DNA of 64,000 nucleotides from contig NC_090450.1 of NCBI RefSeq assembly GCF_031143425.1, positions 222,157,442 through 222,221,441 of the forward strand, given 5' to 3'. The notes beneath the pieces were generated by a model that saw only the letters and a list, made by a program, of their open reading frames with translations, made no database searches and was not told the DNA's origin. The translations under genes were made by a program, and so were the position numbers. The DNA comes from Pleurodeles waltl (taxonomy: Eukaryota > Chordata > Amphibia > Caudata > Salamandridae). Each line of letters starts with the position of its first letter. Position 1 is the first letter of the stretch. Positions 1-12,397 of the stretch are shown piece by piece.

Positions 1-1456
1 TAACATGTGTGGACTTTTCATGCACATTATCTGAGGTAGCTGGTTCTGCTGGAGGCACAATACCCAATCCCTGCATACGGCCATGGTACACTGTCACACT
101 TTGTCGTTCATGCATACATGAGACCCAGACAAGGGATAGGCCATGATTTTGGTATTCAAAGACAATTTTACTAATATGGTACAATAAAAAAGCAGATGAT
201 GCTATACAATGTATTTGGGTATGCATTGAGGAAGCACATGACAAAATACCCCCTGAGGAATGTGAGGTTTGGTAACGCAAGTGTGGTACATATGAAGCCA
301 CAAGTAACCTTTAGGGTAACGCACAGACAGGTCCCAGCCAGGCTGACAGGATGCAGGGTCAATCAGGATCCAGCAATTTCACAAGGTACATACTCAGTGG
401 TCTGACTTACACTGGTCGGAGGAAGAACAAGACAGTTGACATGGGAAACTGTGTTTGTCCTGTGTTTTTGAAGGTGACACATAAACCCAAGGGCTGTGTT
501 ACACAGCTTAATTACTAGCAATGCATGACGGTGTATTTGACAAAATGGCAACTTCTATGCTGTTCCAAGCATCTGCAGGGGCAGTGCATGTTCAACTGGG
601 TGATGTGCCTGGAGGTGATCACAGGTGTGTGCTGCATCAGTTTATCACAAGTCCTGTAGGTGAGATTCGAGTTCAAATGGCTAACAGTACCTTTCACACA
701 GGAAGCAATCTACAGGTGATAACAGGGCTTAGAAACTACAAGCCAGTGTATTAATTGACCTGACGTCCATGCAGTCAGATGTACTATGACAATGGCATAC
801 CATAGGAAGAGGTGTAGCACACTGGATTACTATTGTTAGTCTGTGTGTGTAGAAGAGGGAATATCTGGGTACACATATTACCATTCCAGGGACCTCTTCA
901 GACAGGTGGGTTGAGACCAGGAGCATGGGTTTGTCAGGAGTTGGAAAATGGGCTGACATGTACATGGAATGTCATGTGTGCAATGCTTGTCATAGGTATG
1001 GCACTTGTGCTGTCTATGTTCTGCTTCTAGGGAACTCCAGTCACAGATTGTCCTTGCAAAGATAGGTGCTGTACGACTTACTGCTGTCAAGGGTCTGGAC
1101 ATACATTCCTGTTACCAATGCAATAGCACATCCACTGCCTCATGTATGAGGCATTTTTTTCCCTTATAGACTGATGGTGTCTTTGTTGTATGCCATATGT
1201 TGTGATGAACCATGTTGTCAACATGTATGTGTGAAATAGGTGTGGTCCTCTGCTATTGCCCTTCAAAAGTGAAATGTACAGGATATATGTAATTTACAGT
1301 GTTTGTATATGTGACTGTTGTATAATACGCTTCATGAGGCTACACTCTTATTCTGATAGTTAGAGATAAAGGTGAGCACAAATGATTAGCCATACCATGA
1401 TATGGTGATTATTATCGGTATTTATTTACATTAGTTAATACAGTGGTGATGGTGGA
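1..1456 (-). other. H1 noncoding segment downstream of the transposase gene
   Basis: No credible coding region is visible. The stretch aligns by eye with 22120-23640 of H2 (for example the similar text around 10-60 and 22140-22195), so it is the 3' flank of the HARBI1-type gene inside the element. Small ORFs here are not conserved between the two copies. Confidence 0.7.
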
Positions 1457-3203
1457 TTAGTTTAAAAAAAAATTGTTCACAATATGTTGGCGCCTACACA
1501 ATCCAGCAGCTGTGTTTTGTTATTCCCCCTCATGTTGCAGGCCAGCATCCTCCTCTTCCTCCTCTTCAGGCATTTGTGGCTCTGGTTTTAAGAGGGGAAT
1601 GTTCCTTCGTATGCAAATGTTGTGCAGGATGGCACATGTTAAAAACCATTTGTGGTGAATATAAGAGGCTGCCACCAGTGATGTGGAGGTACCTGAATCT
1701 CGACTTGAGGATGCCAAAGGTCCTCTCCACTATGGTGCGTGTCCTCCTATGTGCCTCATTGCAGGCACGCCCTGCAGCAGTTCTTGGGTTGCCAAATGGT
1801 GTCATAATCCATGGCTGGATCCCATACCCCTGATCAGCTGAAAAAGAAAATGGATGGGATCATGTTGATGTAGCTTGCCCCATTAATATCACCTTGCATG
1901 GCAGTGTTTGTCTTGTGTTGTCTGTGACTCTTTTGTGTTATTGTGTTCCTTCCTAGGCTTGTAGGATGGACCATCTGCATTGTGTTGTTTCCTTGGCTGA
2001 AAAACTGTTTGCCTGCTGACCGGTTGTCAGCAGTATGTTTGGGTATTTGCAGAACAGTGTGCACTCCCTAGCATTGTGACTTGTGATACAGGTGTCCCTG
2101 TGTCTTCACTGGGGGTGAGATGATAGTTCCATACACAGATTCATTTTGATCGTGGTGGTAACACGTCTGCATCTATGTACCCTGGACATCCCATACCTTT
2201 AGACTTATGCAATGGATTAATTTAAACATCAGTGAGACGCTTACATTTTGCAAGGTGACAATTAGCCAGACCTCTCCATACATTGTGATCATTGACGTCT
2301 TAACATTTGACTGTACACTAATTTCAGATGTGTGACAGGTTCACTGCAGACCTATCAACCATGGCTAGCGATGTCACGACCTCTGTGTGTTCCTGTCCAC
2401 GTGTCGATGTAGTGGTGTATGTGTTGTGTGTCCTAGAGCGTTGCTGTGCAGTGTGTATATAAGTAGGTTTTTGTACTTACCAACAAGTAGTCCATTGCCA
2501 TATCGTCCATCCTGGAAGTGTTGATTGATGGTAGAGTGACAGAAGATGAATGAGTCATGGACCCTCCCAGGATAATTTGATTTGATGTTGGTGATCAATC
2601 CTTGGTGATCCACAATGGCCTGCACATTGATGGAGTGTGTTTGCTTCCTGTTGCGGTAGAGGTGTTCTGTTGCAGCAGGTGGCACAAGGCGTACATGTGT
2701 GCAGTCGATGGCACCAAGGATGTGTGGGAAGCCATTAATTAGGTAAAACCCCTGTTTTGTCTCCTGCTGCTTCTGCAGTGTGTTAGGGAAGCAGATGTGG
2801 CGGGTGTGAGACCAATGATGGCATCCAGTACTTTGGACAAGAAGGCTGAGAATGATGGCTGTGATATTCCAGCAACCAGGGTGCCAGTGCTTTGAAAGGA
2901 GCCACTTGCCAACATGTGAAGTACAGCTAGCAGCTTGGTTTCTGTTGGGATTGTGCGGGGTGTCAGCAAGGTGGGTGCCAACTGTGGCTCTATGTTGCGC
3001 AGCAGCTGCTGAATGGCCTGCCAGTTCAACCTGTACCTCTGGATGATGTCATGTTCCCTGAGGCCATGAAGGGTTGTTCTGGTGCGGAATATCCTCTCCT
3101 GCCTTCTGCACTGCCTTTGGGGTCCCTGCTGGTGTTGTGGTAGCTTCTGTTGTTGTTGCTGGGCTCTGCGTCTGCGTGCACGCTGAATGAGAAGCACCTT
3201 CAT
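1457..3203 (-). pseudogene. H1 HARBI1-type transposase, two exons, broken
   Basis: This is a DDE nuclease/transposase of the PIF/Harbinger (HARBI1, DDE_Tnp_4-like) family, which would cut and rejoin the element ends in the nucleus. Exon 1 runs from the ATG at 3203 down to a consensus donor (G|GTAAGTAC) at 2481. It starts with an Arg/Gln-rich leader, then the helical N-terminal domain (ASGSFQSTG, GISQPSFSAFLSKVLDAI), then GAIDCTHV with the first catalytic Asp, then the second Asp in GRVHDSF. Exon 2 starts at 1837 after a good acceptor (TTTTTCAG) and holds the third acidic residue in IVERTFGILKSRF and an acidic C-terminus. Breaks: exon 1 is 723 nt against 724 in H2, consistent with the frame change near 2800; a second frameshift lies in exon 2 near 1640. 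The intron (1838-2480) matches the H2 intron in position and size. All three catalytic residues remain readable. Confidence 0.88.
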
Positions 3204-3239
3204 GTCTCCTTTTTGCTGCTCTGCTGTTGCTCTGTGTGT

Positions 3240-3591
3240 TCTGAATAAATACAGGTGTGTTTGCCCCTTTTTAATGCCTGCCCTGACCCAGGCGTTAATT
3301 GTTTACGCAAATCGGGCTGTGCGTCATTTTCCGCCTCCGCCTCCCGGTCATGCAGCCTTTTTGCCCGGAAGCATAAATATGACGCACGGCCGTTTAAGTC
3401 ATTTTTTGGATGAGAACGCCTACCTTGCATATGATAAACGCAAGGCAGTTTCCCGCATCCTGAAATGGACGCACACGGCGGGATTTTGACGTCCGCGGGC
3501 GTCAAAGTTGAAATATAGGGCAAGTTTTGCACCGAATGTGCGTCAACATTTTTGACGCACATTCGGCGCAGACGGAGTATAAATATGCCCC
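3240..3591. repeat. H1 right subterminal region and terminal inverted repeat
   Basis: Noncoding end of H1, upstream of the transposase ATG. It carries many GCGTC/GACGC motifs (for example tgcgtcat near 3320, gacgcac near 3380, 3470 and 3555). A large inverted repeat sits next to the terminus: 3528-3548 against 3552-3571, with arms around ACCGAATGTGCGTCA and TGACGCACATTCGGCG. The same layout occurs at the H2 right end. It is a plausible binding array for the element's Myb-like protein or transposase; that role is inference. Confidence 0.7.
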
Positions 3592-5559
3592 TTGTGGAGG
3601 CAAGCAATGGATGGGAGGTGGCAAGCAGCGATGGGAGAGTGGTGATGGGCAGTACAGGGTCAACAATGGAATGCAGGCTAGAGGTTACTTGACAAACGAT
3701 GCTCTCTTATGGAGGGCTGCACTTTAAAGTAAAACAGAGAGGGGCAGGATGGGCCACCAGCGATGAGTGATGTGGTTTGAGGGATGGGGGCAAGCAACAA
3801 TGGAAGGCAGGCAGATTGGGAGAGGTGGTTAGAGACGGCCAGCAACACTACACACTCTTGTGGAATGCTATGCTATAAAATTAAAAAAAGTAGTACCTCT
3901 ACAAACGCATGGCCAGTGGAAGGAAACTTTCTGCAGACAGGATGCTGTGTTTGGTTCATGTTTCATGGAACCTGACATTGACAGAAAGAGTATGGGAAAG
4001 CAGGAGGTACTGATAGATAAGGAGCAAGGAAATTAAAGTGATGTCAAAATCAACCAATGGAAAATAATGGTAAATAATGGTAAGTTACGGGCGGGCTCTA
4101 AGCCTTTATTTACGAGAGACTCACAAGCGACAGTGCATATACTGTCTCAGGTGAGACCTAAAAAGGACCTCAAACTTGACTAAGAATGTGACTTCAACCA
4201 GTCGTGCAATAAGCCAGACAATACAGAGTCAATGATTTTCATAAAGGAAAGACAACTGATGCTGTAATGTTATGCCAATTCATTTTTCATTTGAGGAGGT
4301 TCACTACTGATAAACAGAGTTGTAAAAGTTGGAAGACCAAACAAGCAATCCTTTTGATTCAATGAAAGATTACAGAGGTTCAATTCAATGCAAAACCACA
4401 GACACAGCCTTTCCCAGCACCTGGGACAAAGAACTACAGTAAAGCACAAAAGAACAACACATTGGCAAACGTGTGTTAGGAAGCAGAATGGGTGTCCATT
4501 AAAAGTAATAAAATACTTTTCCTCTTTCTGGAGATAAAACAATCTCCAGAGAGATGGGACACCTGAACACAGCATTCCAATATAAAGTACAACCAGCCAA
4601 TGCTATTTTTGAATAATCACCCTGGAGATGTTGCATGTGCAATCATCTCTTCTAGATGCTAACCAGGATGAAGAACACTAATGAGTCCATCTTTAGAGTC
4701 AAGATGAAAAGATCCCAGTCAGCTGAAAATTATCCATACATTGAGCAGTGCTGGAGCATTGGTGCATTGAATCCCAACGAAATTTCTTATCTCCATTCTG
4801 TTATAACAAGAGAAGAGCAAACCTATCCATGGAAAGCAATGGAGCATTGTACAAGGTCTGCAGCCAAAATTGAGAGCCAGGATTGTGAAGGAGAGGGGGG
4901 CTACTGGAATTAAAGCAGTGGAGGGTCTATCTAAGGTGTATAACTCAACTACATACTCAGTGTGTCTAACGCATGGCCTGCCAATGTTTTTGAAACATAA
5001 ATAATAATTTGTAACTGGATGTAACCATCAGATGGGTAAAACAATGAGAAAAATGAATTACTCTAAAAAGAGTATCACAAAATTCAGGGGCTTAGCTTAG
5101 TCAGTTGGATTTGGGCATTGTGGAATAGAGATGCCCAACCATCACCGCCATTGAAATGGCCAAATTGATGAAACTAGTCTTAAATTAAAAAGGCTTCTTT
5201 GCACCACATAAGAGCCGTCCAGTCCTCTGGTTTTTCTTGGCCAGTTTTATGAGAGAGGGAATAGAAGGGGTGGGTGTATACAATCTATGCAAAGTTTCAT
5301 AGAAACGTGTGTCTGTGTTATGAGGCCTATTAATCTGAGCGGAAACCTGACCACAGATGGTGATTTTGTCATTCGCACCGCCAAGCCGCATTGGCAGCGG
5401 ACCCGAGAAGACTGACAAGTCAATGATTTTCAGCCCACTGTATTTAGATGTTACAGTTCTGCAAGCGGATTGAATGGCGTCTGATAGCTGACAGAGGGAG
5501 ACGGAGGTGGGACCCAATGGACTTCGTACAATGGCAGTCGCTATGGAATACACGTAAGT
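3592..5559. other. Unrecognised intergenic sequence
   Basis: Nothing identifiable. There are a few 60-130 codon ORFs, the longest on the minus strand at 5185-5574. They show no recognisable domain and look like chance ORFs. The stretch is not visibly related to the Harbinger or PLE copies elsewhere in the window. Confidence 0.5.
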
Positions 5560-5995
5560 GACACACACACACACACTCTCCCTTTGTCATATGTGTACCC
5601 CACACTACACACCACACCCCACTCCACATTCACATGATAGCCCATTGCCATTCTGACACAACACAACCTGAACATGCTGAAAACACACATTGACATACAT
5701 CCATTCCACAACACACCCACACCATTGAATACTGCATCCACACACTACACAACCACAACAAACAACACAACTACACACTCAGCTACACAAACACACTCAC
5801 ACACAGGCACAACTACACACACATCACACCTGCCACACAACAACCACAATCACCTTACTGTATCACATGACAACACAGCATACACAACTACATCGGTCTT
5901 TCATGCAAGCGACACACATACAGACTCAGCCACACCACCCACTCCAGCTCCCTCCAACTCAACCAGCCAATTCACACACACTCACATACACAAGA
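5560..5995. repeat. CA-rich low-complexity tract
   Basis: Dense, imperfect ACAC/CACA sequence beginning with a short (AC)n run at about 5560-5577. It resembles the CA-rich DNA next to first exons in H3 (35190-35340) and H4 (42700-43190), so it may be a decayed Harbinger internal segment. I could not find a matching gene or end. Confidence 0.6.
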
Positions 5996-6623
5996 GATGG
6001 CACAAACCTACCCATAGAGGTCCCTTTGCAATGTGCACACATGGAGACCATTGTCCAGTGTGAGTGTAGTATCATTGTGGGGCCAGTATTCATTTTGCAA
6101 CAGACGCATCAATGACAGTTGTGCATGTGTGTAATATGCGTGTTGTGTCAGTGTGTCCCCAGTCATGTGTGACACCATGGTGTACCTCACATATACATGT
6201 CACAGTAATTTGAAAAAATCCTGTGACATATATATGCCTGCAGTGGTTCCCACCTCCCGTGCAGTGCCCGCCCAGCGTACCCAGGCAATGTCGCATACCT
6301 ACCTGCGAGCCCAAAATATGGGGAGGTTGTGTTTTCTTTGTTGGTCAGTGGCAGAAGTCATGGCAGGTCTTGTCCAGTTGTGCCCAGCCAAAGACTGGGG
6401 GGATGGAAAAAAAGGTTAGTTTGCACCCCTTTAAGTAAGTGTAGCTTGGGTCCCTCCATCATCCAGTATATCCAAAGGCACCATCGACGCAGGTGAAGTT
6501 TCTTACCGGAGTCGGTGGGACTCAGGCGGACTTTCGTCTATGGGACTGCCAACATCTAAATACAGAAGGCAGAGTCTCTTGGTGATGAGTAATATGAAAA
6601 ATAAACAAGTTGATGCACATGTA
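5996..6623. other. Unrecognised intergenic sequence
   Basis: No gene, repeat boundary or RNA motif that I can support. ORFs are short and lack domains. Confidence 0.45.
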
Positions 6624-6774
6624 GGGCCTAGTTTAGAGTTTTGTGGACAGGTACTCCATCACAAACATGACGGATATCCGGTATGCCTTATTACAAGTGC
6701 CTTAAGATACAATGTACTCATAATAAGATGGACTAGATAGTAGTAACCTGTCTGCTGAACTCTAAATCAGGCCC
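6624..6774. mobile_element. Small MITE-like inverted-repeat element (about 151 bp)
   Basis: The ends are inverted repeats: the left begins GGGCCTAGTTTAGAGTT and the right, read in reverse complement, begins GGGCCTGATTTAGAGTT. Both continue imperfectly to a GGACAG/AGACAG block. It has no coding capacity. The GGGCC start resembles Harbinger ends, but the flanking bases (GTA before, AAA after) do not form an obvious duplication, so superfamily assignment is tentative. Confidence 0.6.
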
Positions 6775-9700
6775 AAAATTTTCTCCTGGACATTGAAGCC
6801 ATTATATATTTTCTCTTGGCCCCACACCTTTAATGGTGATCATGGTCAGGGAAAATGAGTGACAGTTGCTCATAATATATAGGAGGCGGTGATTGTCACT
6901 ATTACCACGCAACATCTTGGTGGAAAAGTCATCAAATCAAAGGATTACTCTGACAGATATAATGAAGGCTCCTCTAGTGCCTAATTTACACTGATTGATG
7001 GCGGTCCTCCCGCTCTGCCAAACTCCTAATCAGATCACAAAATCAAACGAATAAAATAACGAACATTTCCCTGATAATAACGTGCCTAGATATCATAAAT
7101 AGCAAAATCAAAAGGCTTAACTTGAAAAAGGTGCAGAAACATTGGAAATATAGTACGGATTTGCAAAGCAGCCTGCAGGGCACTAGACAAGGTAAGACTT
7201 GAAAACCAAAAGCAGCCCAGGGTAAAATCCTAAAATCAGCCCTGCTTACTTCATCTCCTCGCACGATCTCTCTCTTTCAATCCATTTTCTCTCTCATCCC
7301 CTTTGGTTGTTTACTCTCTACCGTCTACTTCCTTCCCTGTCTTTCTCTATATTGAAGCCTCCCTGCGCCTGCCGCAGTTCACCTCTGGGAGCTTGCAGTC
7401 CTGATCTCCAAGGGCTCCAGTCCACCAGGGAAATGTCTGGTGGAATAAAAGGCCTATCCTGGTGCTGAAAGCGAAAACACAGAAAAAGTAATGCAAAGAG
7501 TAACCTGTCCCTCAGCTGCTGCATCCAAAAGAACAACGCAGCCTCCTACACGCTGTCTACTTAAACTATAACCAGTTAAAACGGCATCGAAGCAGCGCGT
7601 GCAACTTTCACCTCTGACTGTTCAATACATTGAAACAATATACTGCACCAATGGGATTAGAAACATCTCCTTCTCGTTTTACAGATCTTTGTATCTCCCC
7701 ACAGACAATTCACTTCTGGAGTCAAGCTGAAAGCATTAGCCGAAAGGACATACTGTTGCTGAGTCAGATTTGTGAGACCACAGATGACGAGTGTAGCTTG
7801 GCAGGATGGTTAATTTTGATAAGTACACTCTGATGTGGAGTTCGATGGCGCGAGAGCAAGGGCTAGCATCATCTGTGTTCGATTGGGGATCCAGCTCCCC
7901 AGCGCGCGCAGTAGCTCTTGGGCACCACAGGAAACATGAAGTCCTTTCCGAAGTTCAGACACTTAGTGGAAATGTCAGAGCCACTTACCAAGACGAGCAG
8001 CCGCTATTTGCCAAATTAGACATATGCTTAGCATCTGGAGAGTGATGGTCTGGACAGCAAAACAATAGGTGAAAATACCTTGCAAAGCACGAGGGGTCAC
8101 CATGATTGAGACGTATAGCTGCAAGGTGAAAGCAGTATTCAACTGATATAGAGCATACTGGACACATTTTTTGCACTTTAATGTGAAATGTCCTTCTTTA
8201 TTTCAAAGATAACATGTTCCCCTTAGCCTTTCTAGCAGTTTTGTGAATACCCAGAAATATAGTATTAACCTTACTGGCATTTGTTATTCTTAAGGGGAGA
8301 CCCATAATTCTGAGCTGAGACATGTTGTCCTGTGTGTGGATTTCCTCTAAGGTATTTCTCTGTTGTAGCAAATCTCCCCCATAGTTTCCACTTTATGACA
8401 AAAGACTGAAAACAGGGGATGGTGAGTTCACTATTTCATTCTTTATAGGAAGCCAATACACTTATGGACGGCAATACAACTAGGATCCTAAAGCTTTTTT
8501 GGTCGATAAAAATTCCCCAGATATCGTGACAGTCTAAACATTAACAAGGACTGACACAAACAATAGGTTTGTTCTTGTTTTCAGAGCTGTTGCATTTCTA
8601 AAATATATTTTATTGCAAGCATATGGCTCAAAGGTTGAGAAAAACAGAACATGCAGCTGCCTAAATGTAGTCGCTAAATGCCTGCAATTAAAAATATGTA
8701 TTTAAAAAAATAATATTGACATATAACTTTAATAGACCCAGAGTAATACACCCTAGCAGGTAGATATACCTAGAACAGAGAGGATTTTTTTTGTTTCAAT
8801 GCACATCACAGGAAAATATGCTTCTTATTGATACTGAAAAAAAGTATTTTTGGCTTTGAATTACTATAACTTTACTGTCTAGTTTAAACACAAATACATG
8901 ACTGAAGAAAGTGAAAATGAGTAAAGAACTGAAAGAAAAAGGGCATTGACAGGGTAAACCATGAGCTCATCAGCTACTCACTTCTCTTTGCGCAGATGTG
9001 AGTCGGCAAAATACCGTCACTCAGAGTGCAAGAGATCCAAAAACTAACGTGGGGTGTGAATGACAGTTGACTGCTGACCAGACCAGAACAATGTATGAAA
9101 AGGTTTAGCCCAATAGCACGTTAAGCACGTTATGTATGCATGTATGTAATTAATTTTTATTCAAGTTTTTATTTTATTTCAAAGACTGGAGTGAAAGCTA
9201 AAGACACAGCAATGTCAGACCTAAAAATATATGACTATTTAAGCAACGCAACCTCAAAACTTAGCAGGTCAGGCACATCCTTGTCCCTATCCAGGATGCA
9301 CCCCCACCCCTCCAGCAGTGCATGAGCTGGGTGCAGACATTGTCACACCTGCCCCAGAGTACGTGACGCTCCTGTTGGGCGTCAACCATACCGGACTTGC
9401 CAAGTGCTGCCAATATACAGGGGATGGGCTCTGCAGCCAGAAAATTAGTGAAGCCACCTCTGCCTTGCTAAAGATGGGGTGGAGCTTCACCCCTCCCCTC
9501 CTGTCCCATCCATAGGTGGTGCGGGTGGTGCTGCTTCTTCCATGATTATTTGGGGTGGAAGCGAGTCATACTGGGATGGGATGGAAACAGGAGGACAGGT
9601 CAGGAAAGAAAACAAAACGTCGCAAAAAACACACCCAGAAATGTAAATACATGGAGGGAAAGTCAGACAGTAATCAAAATAAGTAAACAAAAGGTGAGAT

Positions 9701-10589
9701 TGGGAAGAGGGTAATCAGATGCGGTGGATTAGGTTGGATTGGAAAATTGGAAAACAAAAGCATAGCAGCAGGGAGAAAGCTGAGGAGGAGCAGGCAAAAC
9801 AAAATGGTTGCATGTTTAGCCACTGCATGCTGCCGTTTCTGCAGATTTTTCAGCGCTCAATGTGGTACCGGCTCTAAATCAGAGCATGAGCAGTGGGAAT
9901 GTATTTCTACCGGTTTGCAGAACTCCATGGAATTTAGCTGATTTTTATGCAACTCTGCTTTGTTCCACAGAGTGAAAATCTGCAAGTTCCAGCAGGTCTA
10001 ATTTTGTATGGATGCCATTCATATTATTCAAACCAGTTTATAATTGTTTTAAAATTAACATTGAAGACTAAGTAAAAGAAATGTGAAAAGTATGAGAAAA
10101 TAATAAAGACATGTCAAACAAAAAAACAAGAAATGACGGTTCCCTTCATCAGTTGTAATATTGACTGAATATATGGTTGAGACCTTGGGCACAATATCAT
10201 ATTTAACAGCACACTGGCAAAGAATGAGGTATTTCATGGCATTGTAAGAGCATCAGAAGTCCGTGATGGCAATGACTGGTATATGAAAGATGCCTCGGTC
10301 ACATTTGTGCACTGACTGTTGAAGATTTCTACTGAATATCAACCCCCCACAGTATTGTCATAAATGAATATCAAGGACAGAATATCAGGGGACAAAACAT
10401 TGAAAGTTACGTAAGTATAGAGAAGCATAGATGTACTATTCCTAACTTCATATGTATGCACCTCAGGTACATAAATGTGGAGTAAAGTATAGAAAATTTA
10501 GGCTAACTTATCTGTAAAGTTTTTTTTCTCATTATTCTCGTTATTCTGTCTTCGATATTCCGTCCCTTCAATATTCAGGGGTCAATATT
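6775..10589. other. Unrecognised, mostly AT-rich intergenic sequence
   Basis: Nearly 4 kb with no recognisable gene. The stretch around 6968-7030 resembles a decayed MITE end but has no partner that I can find. No splice-flanked coding exon, tRNA box pair or long repeat stands out. Short ORFs (for example 7630-7833 plus, 9747-9941 plus) are unremarkable. Confidence 0.45.
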
Positions 10590-10914
10590 CAAGGTCCACA
10601 TAAGGTGCCCACCCACTGGATATAGCTGTTTGCTGTGGTTTGGCAGCAGCTATGACAGCTGCCAAACAGCTCTCGCTCACTGAGAGAAGAGGCTTCCTGT
10701 GTTTCCCTGCCCACTGAGATGAAGACAGAAAGACAAAGGAAACAATTGCTCTCACAGAGAGGGAGCTGCTCTAACAGCTCCCTGTCTGTGACTGCAATGC
10801 TGGTTCACACAGGAGAGGGGGAGCCATTTGGGACCATGGGGCCTTCTGGCTCACCCCACGGTCCCCAACATTGTGACTGGGTGCCCTAGGGGGCATCCAG
10901 GTCACATGGCCAGA

Positions 10915-11335
10915 TCAAGAGGGATGGGGTCCCGGGACTGAGATCAGCCCTGCAGAGGTGATCCATGAGGCACCCCTCCCAGAAAGAAATAATTCATAAT
11001 AAGACAGCGCCCCAGGTGATGGGGTCCCCAGGGCCAAGATCAGCCTGGAGGGGGAGTGCAGCCCTCTCCCCTAATAAAAAAAATATATAGGCCAGGCCTC
11101 GGATGGCATCCCAGTGCCGACATCAGCCTTAGGAAGGGGTGTCATGTGGCTTCTCTCCACCACAAAAAAATAAATGTTTAGGCCGAGCCCCAGGGGATAG
11201 GATCCCCAGGCTGAGATCGACAAGGGTGAGCTGCACGGCTCCCCTCCCACAAAAACAAATAAAAAATGTAGGTTGGGCTTGTGGGATGGGGTCCCCAGGG
11301 CAGAGATCGGCCTGGGGAGGGGGTGCTCTGCAGGG
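10915..11335. repeat. GC-rich minisatellite, about 90-bp period, 5 copies
   Basis: The core GATGGGGTCCCCAGGGC followed by GAGATC-GCC, or a close variant, recurs at about 10922, 11018, 11102, 11196 and 11285, giving spacings of 84-95 bp. Between cores there is a CCCCTCCC run followed by an A-rich spacer (AAAAAATAAA). The units are strongly diverged. Overlapping ORFs on both strands here are by-products of the GC-rich repeat. Confidence 0.75.
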
Positions 11336-11575
11336 TTGAGTTGTTACAGGGGTTGGCCGCAGGGACTGGCTGCATATTAGGCCCTGTGGCCAATCTCTGC
11401 TGTGCAAAGCCTGCTGCGCATGAATGGGTTGTAATAGGAGTTGGCTGCAGGGCCGGGCAAGCTGTGCACGGCATAAGGCCATGAACAGCACAGGGTTGGG
11501 TTGTTACAGAAGTTGGCTGCTGGGCCCGGCCCCTTGCCAGGCCCTGCAGCCAACTGCCGCTGTGCACTGCACGGT
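11336..11575. repeat. Second GC-rich tandem repeat, about 80-bp period, 3 copies
   Basis: Three diverged units share GGTTG-GTTGTTACAG followed by GTTGGCTGC and a GGCCCTG/GCCAACT block, starting near 11333, 11424 and 11497. The array abuts the 90-bp array and ends in AT-rich DNA with an A run at 11619-11633. Confidence 0.65.
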
Positions 11576-11773
11576 GGTGGTTGGATTAATGTATAGTAAT
11601 GAAAATTACTTTATGTAAAAAAAAAAAAAAAACAGACATTCACTGAAGAAACTCAAGTTTCCAGGGATATTATAGTTAGGAACTACCATTTGAAAAAAAG
11701 AAAAATCCACTGAAAAAAAAGGTTACAGGGACGTTATAGTTAGGTTCTGGATTCACATGTACAAAGCTAGAGA

Positions 11774-12027
11774 AATTCAGCAGTTATAGTTATTTCAAGT
11801 TACTCTAACTGGCACCTTGACGTAACTTTAACTCACACCCTCTTCATGCACTGCTAATTACCTCAGCACTCATGACAACTTCTCTAATGTTATTAAAAAT
11901 ATAAATAAAGCATTAGCAGCCAAATTAAAAAAAGAAAAAACTGTGCATGGCGGGGGGTGTGAATTATAATTAACTTAGGGCGCGAGTTATAGTTACTTGA
12001 AATAATTCTAACTATAACTGCTGATTT
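11774..12027. mobile_element. Fold-back MITE-like element (about 254 bp)
   Basis: Long imperfect inverted repeat. The left arm (11774-11850) starts AATTCAGCAGTTATAGTTA and runs through TTTCAAGTTACTCTAAC to a CTCACACCC block. The right arm (11955-12027) reads back as ATCAGCAGTTATAGTTAGAA, ATTTCAAGTAACTATAAC and a TTCACACCC block. Noncoding. Target-site duplication not resolved; family unknown. Confidence 0.6.
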
Positions 12028-12180
12028 TTTTTTATATGTCATCAAATTAGAATGAATAATCTGTATTCTTCATTCTAAATTGTTGAAATATAAAAAAATA
12101 CAAAAATAAGGGGACTTGGAACATGAGAAGACATACCAAATTGGGAACAGGAGGAACCCTCTATTATAGGGTGGGAGATT

Positions 12181-12397
12181 GTGGATTGCATAAGCGGACA
12201 CTGTGACAAACTTAGGACTCATACAGAATGGCAATGTTCATTGACTCAGACAGATAGGCACAGGCATTATTTGCTAAACTTCCACCTAGAGGAAGTGGTC
12301 CCATCAATGATAATACCAAGGAAGTTGGACTGCAAGACAAACTCAGGAGAATGGAGAAACTGAGCTAAACAGAGATATCCAAATGGTGGGAGGCTAA
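12181..12397 (+). pseudogene. PLE1 5' coding fragment, left of the H2 insertion
   Basis: The last bases before H2 (about 12350-12397) read in one frame into the PLE coding sequence that restarts at 25804, if H2 and one TAA copy are ignored: the residues KWWEA meet KSLQNY, followed by a PLE-like IPRGLR motif. An in-frame TAA stop lies about 25 bp before the junction, and the upstream 12267-12360 stretch reads in another frame, so this PLE was decaying or has decayed since. The PLE start upstream of about 12180 cannot be defined. Confidence 0.55.

Larger units (their letters stand above)
1..3591 (-). mobile_element. H1: PIF/Harbinger element, right part only
   Basis: This is the right-hand part of a Harbinger DNA transposon whose left part lies before the window. 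It is paralogous along its length to about 22120-25803 of H2: the same 3' tail, the same two-exon transposase gene and the same end. The right end reads GTATAAATATGCCCC at 3577-3591, the inverted form of the H2 terminus GGGGCATATTTATAC. The next three bases are TTG rather than TAA, and without the left end the target-site duplication cannot be checked. The two copies differ at many scattered bases and small indels, so they come from separate insertions, not a recent segmental duplication. Confidence 0.85.

Noticed and set aside
5185..5574. 129-codon minus-strand ORF as a possible host exon
   Set aside because: No recognisable domain or splice-flanked continuation; the end runs into a CA-repeat.
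11129..11567. Overlapping 120-130 codon ORFs on the minus strand
   Set aside because: They arise from the GC-rich minisatellites; composition is repetitive and stops reappear with unit divergence.
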